A stretch of 64,000 nt of DNA. It comes from Armatimonadota bacterium (lineage in GTDB: Bacteria; Armatimonadota; Fimbriimonadia; Fimbriimonadales; Fimbriimonadaceae). Made by a program: the position numbers and the translations under genes. The stretch spans positions 434,001 through 498,000 of the forward strand of contig WGMG01000001.1 in the NCBI GenBank assembly GCA_016125185.1, given 5' to 3'. Below the pieces are notes generated by a model that had not been told where the DNA came from, did not search any database, and saw nothing but the letters and a program-made list of their open reading frames with translations. Shown piece by piece: positions 40,801 through 49,801 of the stretch (position 1 is its first letter; each line of letters begins with the position of its first letter).

Positions 40801-42057
40801 CTAGATGGAAGATTCGGCGAGAGTCTTCAGTGCCGATGTCAATCGGTCGACTTCGCTGAGGCTGGTGAAGAGATTTGGCGAAATGCGAATGCCATCGACG
40901 CCAGCGCGAACCGCCGTCGTGACGTGAATCTTATGGTCTCGCATGAGTCGACCCGCAAGATCGGCGCTGTCCTTGCCCTCGATACGAAGCGTCAGAAATG
41001 GCATACACACCGCCGGGTCGAGACTGTTGAGGATCTGAATCTTCTTCGATCCTTCGAACCCGGCCGCGATTTTCTTGCGCAAGTATTGCAAGCGCCCTGC
41101 CTTCGCTTTCCGGCCAATTCGGTGGTGCAAGTCGATGGACTCGCGAAGCGCCAAGAACGGCGCCGTCGGATGGGTGCCGATCTGCCGAAACTTGTCCATG
41201 TTGCCCTGCAGGTCTTCGGTAGCCGGATGCAACGGCCATACGAGGGGAATCCATGGTTCTTTGATCACAAGGATGCCGGTGCCAACCGGCCCCATCATCC
41301 ATTTGTGTAGGCACGCGGCAAACATCGACGACGGAGCGTGCTTTTCGACCAGACCGATGGACTGAGATCCATCGAGGAGGATGGGAACGCCTCGCTTGGC
41401 AAGCTCGGCTTCGATGGCGGCGACGGGCAATCGCTGTCCGAGCAGATAGGTGACTTCGGAGAGGACGACGAGCTTGGTTTTCGACGTCACCTGCCCCAAG
41501 ACCCGCTTGACCACCTCGTCATCCGACAGAACTTTGCCTTCGAAGTCCGCCGTTCGCACCACCGTCTTCTCTCGGCGGGCGCGTTGCTCGGCGGCCGTAA
41601 ACGACCGTGGGTACTCCTCGCTGGGCAGGACGATGTCGTCTCCAGCGGTCATCGGAACCCCGGAAATGACCGTGTGCAGACCGTAGGTTGCGTTCGGCAC
41701 GAGCGCAATTTCCGTGTTCTTACAGCCGACGATCTCGGCGAGGTCGTGGCGGATCGGCTCTAGTTCATGGTCCTGCTGTCGCCAAATCACATAGCTGGGA
41801 TCGGAGGCCGTGCGCCGACTCTCGCGGACCATCGCTTCTTCCACCGCCATTGGCGGGGGATTGATGCCGACGTGATTGAACACCGTCAGTGTGGGGTGAA
41901 TGTAAAAGGCCGAGCGCAGAGCCGACCAATACGCCTCGTCTTCTGGGTCGGGGTCGCTTTCGCGGGTCAGGCTTGCCAAAATGCGAAGGGTATCGTCGCG
42001 AAAGGCGACGATACCCGCAAGGCTTCCCATCAAATCCCGACGCGAAAGCCCGCCCAT
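40801..42057 (-). CDS. Class V aminotransferase (isopenicillin N epimerase-like)
   Basis: The 418-residue PLP enzyme has the class V fold: VFNHVGINPPPMAVEEA, TEIALVPNATYGLHTVI, LVVLSEVTYLLGQRLPV, VPILLDGSQSIGLVEKHAP (Asp of the PLP ring) and CLHKWMMGPVGTGILV, where the Lys forms the Schiff base. Relatives include isopenicillin N epimerase and cysteine desulfurases; no desulfurase Cys loop is seen. The N-terminus LSRRDLMGSLAGIVA resembles a Tat signal, unusual for a PLP enzyme, so it may be exported. It is 4 bases from the next gene on the same strand. Confidence 0.88.
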   Translation of the reverse strand: MGGLSRRDLMGSLAGIVAFRDDTLRILASLTRESDPDPEDEAYWSALRSAFYIHPTLTVFNHVGINPPPMAVEEAMVRESRRTASDPSYVIWRQQDHELEPIRHDLAEIVGCKNTEIALVPNATYGLHTVISGVPMTAGDDIVLPSEEYPRSFTAAEQRARREKTVVRTADFEGKVLSDDEVVKRVLGQVTSKTKLVVLSEVTYLLGQRLPVAAIEAELAKRGVPILLDGSQSIGLVEKHAPSSMFAACLHKWMMGPVGTGILVIKEPWIPLVWPLHPATEDLQGNMDKFRQIGTHPTAPFLALRESIDLHHRIGRKAKAGRLQYLRKKIAAGFEGSKKIQILNSLDPAVCMPFLTLRIEGKDSADLAGRLMRDHKIHVTTAVRAGVDGIRISPNLFTSLSEVDRLTSALKTLAESSI

Positions 42058-42061
42058 GAAC

Positions 42062-44233
42062 CTATTTTGGCTTGTCCACTTTATTCTGAATCGCGATGCT
42101 GATCGTTATTTTTCCTGAGAATTGGTCTTGCTCTCCAAATTTGAAAGGAATGGTTGTTACGCCATAAAAACCGGTTCCTTCTTCGCCAGGTAATTGTGCG
42201 CCTGGTTTCAGAGTGATCTTAAGACCAGAATCCATGTAGCTCTTGTCAATATGACAGTTGTCCAATAGCTCTACTGGAATCTGACCTGGCTTCGAGGGCT
42301 TGCCCTTCGTCCTTTGCTCGGTGTGAGTGGCATTCAGGATTGCGTTGACAACAAAAATTCCGTTCTCATTTTCACCCTTGAGCTTTTTGATGACCATGTT
42401 GAAGTACTTGCCCTCCGGCGTACTGCTTGGGAAATCGAATTCATTGTTACCTGCATCGGTTTCATGAATCTGGAATCGATCGACAAGACAGTCAGAGTTG
42501 TCAATATAGCTCGTGCCACTATCCCGAACTGTATAACGAACGTGGCCCGGTCCCTTCAACTGGAAGTACCGATCACCACCGAGCGCCTGCTGCTGCTTGA
42601 GAAGCGCCTCCATTTGCTTGCGCTGGGCCTCAGGCAGGTTTTTGATGCCGTCAAGAACCTGCTGCGGAACCTCACCCACCGGATCATTGATGTCCATCAC
42701 CATGTCCGTAACGTCGAGGACCCGGTCGATATGCTGAGCGAGGTTTCGATCGCGACTAAAGAAGTTGCCATCGCCCTTAACGGTCACCGTGATGTGGCCA
42801 ATCGACTGAGCTTGCTTCCAATCTCGGACTCGCACATTGACGGTTTCGCTTCCAAACCACTTCATCCGGTAAAGGGTTTCCATAACCGGCGAAATCCAAC
42901 CAGACGTTCCGCCGCTAATGCCGATTGCGCCCGTCACCGCGTCGATAACGTCTTGCTTCATGTCGGTTGCTTTCGCCTGAGGGGTGACCTTGACTGAGAT
43001 AGATTTCTCATAAGCCTTCACCGTCTTGGGATCGAGGGCTTTCTGCTGGGCCGTGCCTTCCAAAATGCCCTTAGCGACACCGTTCGAGTCGGTCTTGACC
43101 TTGCTCATGTCTCCCTGTCCCGAAGCCCACTGGACCTTGTGATTGTTAAAGTCGTAATACTTACCGTCGCCGCTAATCTCCCAGGATGTTTCGATTCCAG
43201 CAAGTCCGCCGGATTTCGGCATATCCACGTCCAACCCCGCCATCGCAACCGTCGCCCGGTTCTCCTTCATCCAATCGGTGACCTTTGAACCATCAATGAA
43301 GATTCTCGCAGTCAAGGTCTTTTTCTCGCCGGCCGAGGTGTCTTTGGTCCGGACCAAAAGATTGTTCTCGCCTTCGACTTTCAACTCAGTTTTGAGGAAG
43401 GTATACGTGAGAATAAACTTGGAGATGGACGAGATCGAGTTGGCCTTGTCCATCGGCTTGGCTAGCTTTTCGCCAATCTTGGATTCCACCAGCTTGTTGA
43501 TGAGACCGGTGATGCCTCCCACCCAACCGTCTTCCGCCCAACCGGCATCGTCAGCATAAGGAGAATAATTCGAGGCGAATAGATTCAGACCCGCAGGAGA
43601 GCTCTTTTTGATCGCCGTCGCAATCTCTTGTGTGACAATGCGAGTAAGGATAAGCGACTGAATCGGGTCTAACTTGGCGCTGTCGCCAAAATTCATATCG
43701 TCGAAGTTCTCGTGGTTTTGGGCGAGATCGGTCAAAAATCCCGAGACCGCCTGATTCATATAGCGGTTGGGGTTCGGGTCGCCCGGCTTCAATACTTCTT
43801 GACGAGCTACAGGGTCATAAATCAAGAAGGACTTTATGTCCGTACCACAGCTGTCATTGTAGCCACCCTGTTTCAACTGGTAGTCCATGGACGCAACGAA
43901 GTTGCCCAGGGTCATTCCCTGACCTCGATTATATAAATCGATGAATCCGCGAATCTCGTAATCCGTGACCGCCAGATGCAGATCATTGTCGGTCCCGATC
44001 GGCTTGGCGACCAGCGTATGGTCTTCTTTTCGGATGGTGAAACCGCAAATCTGAAGGGCCTCGGTGAGGAGAGCCGGAGTGCCTTGCTTTGCCGCCAGAA
44101 GCTGAGCGATTTCCTGGAGCCGAGCGGCCGAAGCGATATCCGAAAAGAGGGCCGGAGCCGCCATCGACGATCCTGCAAGGAGTAGCAAGCCGAGGCCAAA
44201 CCCCACGCGCGAAAAAACCCGTGAAAGAATCAT
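42062..44233 (-). CDS. Large exported protein of unknown function
   Basis: A 723-residue protein with a signal peptide (FSRVGFGLGLLLLAGSSMAA). The mature protein has mixed alpha/beta regions, including a strand-rich central part (ETSWEISGDGKYYDFNNHKV, ARIFIDGSKVTDWMK) that could be Ig-like, an N-terminal helical part (LQEIAQLLAAKQGTPALLTE) and a beta-rich C-terminal domain (DSGLKITLKPGAQLPGEE). I recognise no family. The start at 44233 is preferred over a GTG at 44254. It probably shares a transcript with the aminotransferase gene 4 bases downstream. Confidence 0.7.
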   Translation of the reverse strand: MILSRVFSRVGFGLGLLLLAGSSMAAPALFSDIASAARLQEIAQLLAAKQGTPALLTEALQICGFTIRKEDHTLVAKPIGTDNDLHLAVTDYEIRGFIDLYNRGQGMTLGNFVASMDYQLKQGGYNDSCGTDIKSFLIYDPVARQEVLKPGDPNPNRYMNQAVSGFLTDLAQNHENFDDMNFGDSAKLDPIQSLILTRIVTQEIATAIKKSSPAGLNLFASNYSPYADDAGWAEDGWVGGITGLINKLVESKIGEKLAKPMDKANSISSISKFILTYTFLKTELKVEGENNLLVRTKDTSAGEKKTLTARIFIDGSKVTDWMKENRATVAMAGLDVDMPKSGGLAGIETSWEISGDGKYYDFNNHKVQWASGQGDMSKVKTDSNGVAKGILEGTAQQKALDPKTVKAYEKSISVKVTPQAKATDMKQDVIDAVTGAIGISGGTSGWISPVMETLYRMKWFGSETVNVRVRDWKQAQSIGHITVTVKGDGNFFSRDRNLAQHIDRVLDVTDMVMDINDPVGEVPQQVLDGIKNLPEAQRKQMEALLKQQQALGGDRYFQLKGPGHVRYTVRDSGTSYIDNSDCLVDRFQIHETDAGNNEFDFPSSTPEGKYFNMVIKKLKGENENGIFVVNAILNATHTEQRTKGKPSKPGQIPVELLDNCHIDKSYMDSGLKITLKPGAQLPGEEGTGFYGVTTIPFKFGEQDQFSGKITISIAIQNKVDKPK

Positions 44234-44627
44234 GAGAACTTCGGATGCTAGCACAGCGATTTTGAAAATATCAACGGAGTCCTAGGTTCTTAATGGTGGA
44301 TATTTGGGAATATTCGTTGTCGAATGAAGCGATAAGAAAGGTCTTCAGGTCAGTTAGTGCCGTCCGCATGGTCAAAAATAGCCATGCATTCCCTTCTGCA
44401 ACTGGAATGCCACAAAACGTCTTAGCAGAAGGAAAACTGAACGCAGCGGCAGGAGCAAATGGCCAGGTAAAACGCCCTGGATCAACGTATTATCTGTCTA
44501 AATCGCCAACGAAGCTAAAGGACTACCATCGAAGCCAAACTCTCGACCTACCTCTGGACCGAGTCTCAAAGAAAAGGGAAGCTCAAGATATGATGGCAAA
44601 GCGCACACATGTTTGCTGAGCATCGCG
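44234..44627. other. Noncoding gap at the left edge of an AT-rich segment
   Basis: Composition shifts from GC-rich to AT-rich here. A 108-codon open frame (44293-44619, plus) is not supported: no ribosome site, no hydrophobic or domain pattern. No terminator with a T run was found. This is a candidate boundary of the segment carrying the kinase-HD gene. No direct repeat or tRNA end was found to mark an insertion. Confidence 0.45.
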
Positions 44628-47024
44628 TCACTTAACTTGCGTGTTCAAATCGGTGCCCTTTAAAATCTGCAAAATGCCGTCACCAATATCATTTCGATGC
44701 TCAATTCTAAACGACGGCCCAAGTGCCTTTCCTACTCTCGGGCTAACGAAAAAGCGAACGCGCTTTGACAGCAACTCATAGCCTTCTTGTAAGTGACGGA
44801 TCGTTTCCGAGAGATACTCTACCTCAACCGCCTCGCCACGATCTACCCGAATATATGCCTTTCCCCCAAAATCGTTTTCCCTCCTCGGGACATCCAATAA
44901 AATGTCATCAACTCCAAAACTTTCATGTTCCTTAATATTAGCAATACAAAGTATTAAGTGCAAAAGTTTCTCTCGTACCTCCTTCTCACCTGAGTCGCTT
45001 AAGTTTCGACATTTTTCGTAAATTTCAAAATCTCTCTCCTCTCCCGCAGAAGGATGTATTGTATAAAGTCTTTGGTAAAGGTGGTTTCGATCTTCGATCA
45101 ATCCTGAAAGTACTGACGGTTTTCCAAAATGTGTCATATATTTTTGGTCTAGATATCGAATAGCTTCGTAGTCACTTCTCCACATCGTATCAGTTAAGTA
45201 TTCGTGGAAAGAGCGCCTGCCATCCGAGTAAAGGTCCTTTACTACGCTGAGAACCATGGCCATAAGTGCCCGGTTTGTATGATGCCAATACACGGAACGG
45301 AAAAGCCAATATCTCGTAAATATCACACTTTCCACGGCTTGTAACGCTCTTTCATCAAAAGCGAGATGCAGTCGACCTTGGTTGATTCGCTCGATTGACG
45401 CAGCTTTTAGAAGTGCAACAACATCAATGCCATTTCCATAGGCAACACCCGTAAACAATGAGTCCAATTTAAGATAGGACAATTTATCGATATCGACTCC
45501 TGAATTGACAATTGAATTAATAATCTGATCCACCGCATCGTGCTCGGCGCATTGTTCGTAATGCTTTCCGAAAACGATCTGCTCGAACCTCTTTGAATCC
45601 AATCCTAGATCGTCAAGGATCATATTCACCGACGCCGACTTTGCTGCCATCTCTCCAGTCGCCTGCCCATCGCAGAAAAGCTCCAAGACGTCTAGACCCT
45701 TAAGTTGTTGAATCCCACTTTCCTGAAAAATATGAAGAAACGGAAAATGATTGATATCGTGAAACAAAATACACGCTAGTAGCTGCTCTGTTGATCTGCC
45801 ATCGAAATGTAGACGAAATGTCGGACAAGAGTAGAGCTGCTCTACAAGCTGCCTTCCAAGCTCATATGCGTACAGGACATGAACTGACCGTTTATAGTCC
45901 GCCCCTGGATAAATATACGGAAGCAAGCAGAGTTGATTAACGTAATTTAGACGTCGAAAACTCCTGCATTCAATGCCCCGTTTGAGATTTTCGGTAACTG
46001 GCACCGCAATGCCGGTAGGTAGCATTATAGTCTTCTCGGCTGCAGAGGGGCTTATGAGTTCTTGAATGCCAAATGTTGTAAAGTGATTTGGCCTGAGCCT
46101 CTCAATCCTCGGCAGAAGGGAAGTGGTCGATAATTTGCTGACCAACTTCCAATCTGTTAATGTATGTATTAGCTCACCAATGTAATTGTTTTCGCGTATA
46201 CGAAATGTCTTCTTTAGCGTGGGGGCAAGTTCGGCTAATAATTTTCCAAATTGGTAAAGATCGAGACCAGGGAAGATGGCCTGAAAAAGCTCTTCACGGG
46301 TCCCGCCTACTTCTTTGATGTGCTTGAGTCTATGATTTGTGGATATGGACTTTGGAAATAAATCCCAATCGCCAAGCAATCTTGTCATTTCGTTTTTATC
46401 AACTTCTTCAAAGTCGAAATTCTTGCTAAGGCCGAAGTCCACAAGAATGGGCTGACTGTCAGATGATCTTATTAGTAGGTTGGCTGCTTTGATATCTAGG
46501 TGCATCCGTTTGCGCACGTTATGCATATATTGAAGCGCCTCAGCGATAGAGACTAGAATATTTGCGCAGTCTTCGTCGCCCAGCTTATTTTGTGCGAAAT
46601 ATTCATTGATTGGCAGTCCTTCAACGAAATCAGTAACCAGTGCGGGCAACTTCGATATAGCTGAAGCTTGAATTTTCTTCTTCTGCTTTTGGGTGAGATC
46701 GATTTCTCCCTTTTCTCGAACTGCGACGATGTTTTTATGATGCAGGCTTGATAGAATTTCAAATTCTCGAAGTTGAAAAGGTATAGTTTCGTTTACCGCT
46801 TCGTCGGCTATCGTTGTAAACAATTTTGCCTGGTAGAAGGGAAAGAATATTTTCAAGGCATAACTCTGCTCGTTATGCGTGACTTTGTAGACTTCTCCTG
46901 ACCCACCTCGGTTTATATATTCAATGACTTTATATGAAATATTGTTCAGGCGTACGGAATCGCCCTGATTGAATATTTGTCCTTCTTGAACTGTGGAATT
47001 AAGTTGCACGATACTATTATGCAC
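44628..47024 (-). CDS. Ser/Thr protein kinase fused to a SAMHD1-like HD phosphohydrolase
   Basis: A 798-residue frame. The N-terminal kinase domain (about 30-310) is complete: Gly loop GGSGEVYKV (40-48), K58, catalytic loop HLDIKAANLL (H175, D177, K179), DFG 196-198, and a DLYQFG helix (255-260). Residues 330-540 resemble SAMHD1/dGTPase HD domains: RRLNYVNQLCLLPYIYPGAD, H382, FHDINHFPFLH (H422, D423), and VDIDKLSYLKLDSLFTG with D521, matching the four metal ligands H...HD...D. The last 230 residues are helical and unassigned. I infer a phosphorylation-controlled dNTPase or related phosphohydrolase. Composition is clearly AT-richer than its neighbours. The start is a GTG with no visible Shine-Dalgarno sequence. 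Confidence 0.85.
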   Translation of the reverse strand: MHNSIVQLNSTVQEGQIFNQGDSVRLNNISYKVIEYINRGGSGEVYKVTHNEQSYALKIFFPFYQAKLFTTIADEAVNETIPFQLREFEILSSLHHKNIVAVREKGEIDLTQKQKKKIQASAISKLPALVTDFVEGLPINEYFAQNKLGDEDCANILVSIAEALQYMHNVRKRMHLDIKAANLLIRSSDSQPILVDFGLSKNFDFEEVDKNEMTRLLGDWDLFPKSISTNHRLKHIKEVGGTREELFQAIFPGLDLYQFGKLLAELAPTLKKTFRIRENNYIGELIHTLTDWKLVSKLSTTSLLPRIERLRPNHFTTFGIQELISPSAAEKTIMLPTGIAVPVTENLKRGIECRSFRRLNYVNQLCLLPYIYPGADYKRSVHVLYAYELGRQLVEQLYSCPTFRLHFDGRSTEQLLACILFHDINHFPFLHIFQESGIQQLKGLDVLELFCDGQATGEMAAKSASVNMILDDLGLDSKRFEQIVFGKHYEQCAEHDAVDQIINSIVNSGVDIDKLSYLKLDSLFTGVAYGNGIDVVALLKAASIERINQGRLHLAFDERALQAVESVIFTRYWLFRSVYWHHTNRALMAMVLSVVKDLYSDGRRSFHEYLTDTMWRSDYEAIRYLDQKYMTHFGKPSVLSGLIEDRNHLYQRLYTIHPSAGEERDFEIYEKCRNLSDSGEKEVREKLLHLILCIANIKEHESFGVDDILLDVPRRENDFGGKAYIRVDRGEAVEVEYLSETIRHLQEGYELLSKRVRFFVSPRVGKALGPSFRIEHRNDIGDGILQILKGTDLNTQVK

Positions 47025-47528
47025 TTAATGCAGCGAATTTGCGACGACTCGAAATTTGGTTTTTACCGTTGATAGGTGTCGCGACGCAGGCTATGGTCGC
47101 GTTATTGCCTTAATATTTGTTCGGGTCTATTGAAGTGGTCTATGTTAAGGTAAAGCATCTAAGGTTGGCTCTAGTGGCATTCTCTGTATTTCGCCGAGTC
47201 TGGGTAGTCACCGGAGCGCTTAGGTTTGTATGTCGTTGGGCGATTTGCTGCTTGTATTTGGTATCTCTGTTCGGTGTTGGAGTTCGTTGCCTTTTTTTTT
47301 GTTGCTCCTACCTGAGTATGTTGTTTGTAGGTTGGGCAGGTGCTGAGCTTTGAATTACAGGGTCTTTGGCATGATCTCCCTAGAGTGTGTATGCAGGAAG
47401 GAAGATTTCATCGTGAGACCGTTGCCTTACAGATTCTGGACGTTGTTTGGTAACTGTTGGCTTGGCGCGGATAGTGGTCTTCCGAAGAATGACAAACTGT
47501 ACGAACTAGGTAAGGTGAAAACAGTGCA
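47025..47528. other. Noncoding G+T-skewed stretch at the right edge of the AT-rich segment
   Basis: Between about 47100 and 47480 the plus strand is strikingly rich in T and G with very few A or C, including a run of nine T (47292-47300). Two open frames (47117-47353 and 47350-47532) encode Cys/Val/Phe-rich strings that follow from this skew and are not believable proteins. It may hold the promoter of the kinase-HD gene (left end), a structured RNA, or decayed mobile DNA. The esterase promoter should lie near 47490-47520. Confidence 0.4.
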
Positions 47529-48539
47529 ATGAAGCGTTTTCTTCCCTACATCGTCACGGGGGCGCTGTCGGCCACGGCGGCTCTTTCGATTTCCTACTAT
47601 CAGCAGAAACCCAACCCGGATTCGCAGTATCGACCTAATCCCGACGCGCTGGTTCACGATGGGGTTCCGAAAGGCGAAGTACGTGGCCCATTCGTGGTCC
47701 AGAGCCTCGGCTACCCGGGAACGCAGAAGACGTATTGGGTGTACGTGCCCGCACAATACGACCCCAAGGTTCCGACCGCGCTGATGGTGCTTCAGGATGG
47801 TCAAGCAATGAAGCAGGAAAACGGACAGATTCGAGCCCAAACGGTGTTCGACAACCTCATCTATCGACGTGAAATTCCCGTCATGATCGGCGTGTTCATC
47901 AACCCTGGACGAACGCCTGAGCAAAAGGAACCATCACCCGAAAACGGCTGGGGAGACGGATTCACCAACCGGGGTGTCGAGTACAACGCGCTCGACGACA
48001 AGTACGCGCGCGACATCGTCGATGGGCTGATTCCTCAGCTAAAGAAGGATTACAACATCTCCGACGACCCGAATATGCGCGGAATCGGCGGCTCAAGCTC
48101 GGGCGCGATTGCCGCCTTCACGGTGGCGTGGGAACGACCGAACGCCTTCCGCAAAGTCCTTAGCATTGTGGGAAGCTTCACCAACATTCGCGGTGGCGAC
48201 GCCTATCCCGATATCATCCGCAAGAGCAAGAAGAAGCCGATTCGCGTGTTCCTCTGCGACGGTCGGAACGACCTCCGCGGGGTCCGCAACGGCAAATACG
48301 ATCCTCGCTGGGATTGGTTCTTGCAGAACAACCGCATGAAGGACGCGCTGACGGAGAAGGGGTACGACCTGAACTATACGTGGGGCATGAACAACCATGG
48401 CCAAGCGTTCGGCGGGCAAATCTTCCCCGACATGATGCGTTGGCTATGGCGCGACGGACCGGTCTCCACCGACCCGAACGACATGGTCGAGCGGAGCTTC
48501 CGAGGGGCCGCTGCTGGATTGGATAAGGAAGGTAACTAG
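47529..48539 (+). CDS. Secreted alpha/beta-hydrolase esterase (Fes/esterase D type)
   Basis: The 336-residue protein has a short signal or anchor ([20 protein letters not shown]). The alpha/beta hydrolase core has [21 protein letters not shown], the nucleophile elbow [13 protein letters not shown] (first Ser of SSS in G-x-S-x-G), an Asp in [12 protein letters not shown], and a catalytic His in [11 protein letters not shown]. This is the putative-esterase/enterochelin-esterase group. The substrate is unknown. A gene for a small unknown protein follows within 20 bases. Confidence 0.88.
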   Translation: MKRFLPYIVTGALSATAALSISYYQQKPNPDSQYRPNPDALVHDGVPKGEVRGPFVVQSLGYPGTQKTYWVYVPAQYDPKVPTALMVLQDGQAMKQENGQIRAQTVFDNLIYRREIPVMIGVFINPGRTPEQKEPSPENGWGDGFTNRGVEYNALDDKYARDIVDGLIPQLKKDYNISDDPNMRGIGGSSSGAIAAFTVAWERPNAFRKVLSIVGSFTNIRGGDAYPDIIRKSKKKPIRVFLCDGRNDLRGVRNGKYDPRWDWFLQNNRMKDALTEKGYDLNYTWGMNNHGQAFGGQIFPDMMRWLWRDGPVSTDPNDMVERSFRGAAAGLDKEGN

Positions 48540-48555
48540 GATCGTTTCAACGTTT

Positions 48556-49155
48556 TTGGCCCTCATCTGCACGGTAGCCCAGCTTAAGCCTGGTGTATTC
48601 GAACACACGACTTCGCCGTCCAAAAGGTGGGCCATTGGATACGCCCATGACCCCCATCAAAAGGATGACGAGTACGCCGCAATTAACACCCTAGTGGACT
48701 TGAAAACCCACAAGCCGGTCTTGACGCTGAACTCGTTCAACGGATTCCCGGGCCAAAATCACGGCGGAATATTCGTTGCTTATTCCCAGAAGGAATCCAT
48801 GGGTGTGGCGATGCAAGCGGGAAAATGGGAGCCGAGAGCCTTGGCGATTTTCTCTCCGTCCAAGCGCCTTCAATTCAACCTCCTGCCGACGATCAACAAG
48901 GACATGGCGGCCTACGCCAAGAAGCATGTGAAGAACGCCGACAAGTTCGCGTTCGATGTTTTAGGGGCCAAGTTTAGTGGGGGAAAATTACTAGTCTCGG
49001 CAATTGGCCAAATTCCGAAAGACGAGGACGCGCCGGTTATCTATGCCGAATTGAAGTATCCCACTCACTTGAGTGGGGGCAAGATTCGATTGAAAAATCC
49101 GACGATGAAGCCGCTCAGTGAATCGACCGCCTGGTCTTGGCCCGAAATCAAATAG
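48556..49155 (+). CDS. Hypothetical protein downstream of the esterase
   Basis: A 199-residue protein beginning MALICTVAQLKPGVFEHTTS from TTG 48556. The first residues look like the end of a signal peptide whose usual start codon is missing (upstream in-frame codons read Ile-Val-Ser-Thr-Phe and include no ATG/GTG). The rest is a beta-rich domain (NTLVDLKTHKPVLTLNSFNG, GGIFVAYSQKESMG, KFSGGKLLVSAIGQ). No family is recognised. It lies 16 bases after the esterase stop and is likely in its operon. Confidence 0.6.
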   Translation: MALICTVAQLKPGVFEHTTSPSKRWAIGYAHDPHQKDDEYAAINTLVDLKTHKPVLTLNSFNGFPGQNHGGIFVAYSQKESMGVAMQAGKWEPRALAIFSPSKRLQFNLLPTINKDMAAYAKKHVKNADKFAFDVLGAKFSGGKLLVSAIGQIPKDEDAPVIYAELKYPTHLSGGKIRLKNPTMKPLSESTAWSWPEIK

Positions 49156-49158
49156 CGG

Positions 49159-49662
49159 CTAGGCGTCGTGGTCTTCGTCCGCCTCTGGAGCAGGATATGT
49201 CCGAACCGGAATCCATGGGCGAGGATAAGGCGGCAATTCGCTCGGCGGCATAGGGTCATCAGGGAAATCCGCCAAGTGTCTCGCGCGAGATTCATCGTCA
49301 GCGTAGTATCGGAGCCATATTTGGATATCATCCTCCGAAAACGCGCCAATTGCAGACCAATGCGTCCCGGCATTCACATCACCGGCAAAGCAAACGGTCG
49401 GCTCGCCGCAATACTCTAGCAGAGCGTCGTATAACTCGCGATCCGTCAAATGGTCGACGTCCTCAACGAAGACTCGCAGCTCCTCCAAGGACCAAATCAA
49501 GTCGGTCAGAGCGCGATGGAGATCGGCATCGGCAACCTCGGACGATGGCTTTGGCGCAAGTCCGCGCAAGCTTAGCTCGCGACCTAACGTCGTCTCCTCC
49601 TCGCCGCTGAAAAAGCGATCCAACTTTCGGAGATACTCCAAGTCTGGGTCGTCTGGCTCCAT
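49159..49662 (-). CDS. Hypothetical acidic protein
   Basis: The 167-residue protein is very acidic (Asp/Glu-rich at both ends) without a signal or membrane segment. It has a helical middle (LHRALTDLIWSLEELRVFVE) and an aromatic stretch, HWSAIGAFSEDDIQIWLRYY, then a Pro-rich tail. I do not recognise the family; a protein of this kind could be an immunity or regulatory protein, but that is only a guess. It converges with the preceding gene. The 139 bases to the histidine kinase end show no gene. Confidence 0.65.
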   Translation of the reverse strand: MEPDDPDLEYLRKLDRFFSGEEETTLGRELSLRGLAPKPSSEVADADLHRALTDLIWSLEELRVFVEDVDHLTDRELYDALLEYCGEPTVCFAGDVNAGTHWSAIGAFSEDDIQIWLRYYADDESRARHLADFPDDPMPPSELPPYPRPWIPVRTYPAPEADEDHDA

Positions 49663-49801
49663 GACAAAATCCTAACCATTCCACTTTGCGATTGTCAGGA
49701 GAATCTTGATTTTCCTAGCACGGACCGAGCAAATGGTGTCTCGCGAACTTTGGCGAAAGCCCGAGTAGTCACGCCACCCTTACGGCGAAGTTAAACCTAG
49801 C

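Noticed and set aside
44293-44619. 108-codon open frame on the plus strand
   Set aside because: No ribosome site, no domain or hydrophobic pattern, and it lies in an AT-rich edge region where chance frames are common.
47117-47532. Two plus-strand frames in the G+T-rich stretch
   Set aside because: Their Val/Phe/Cys/Leu-rich products follow directly from the base skew; no credible start signals.
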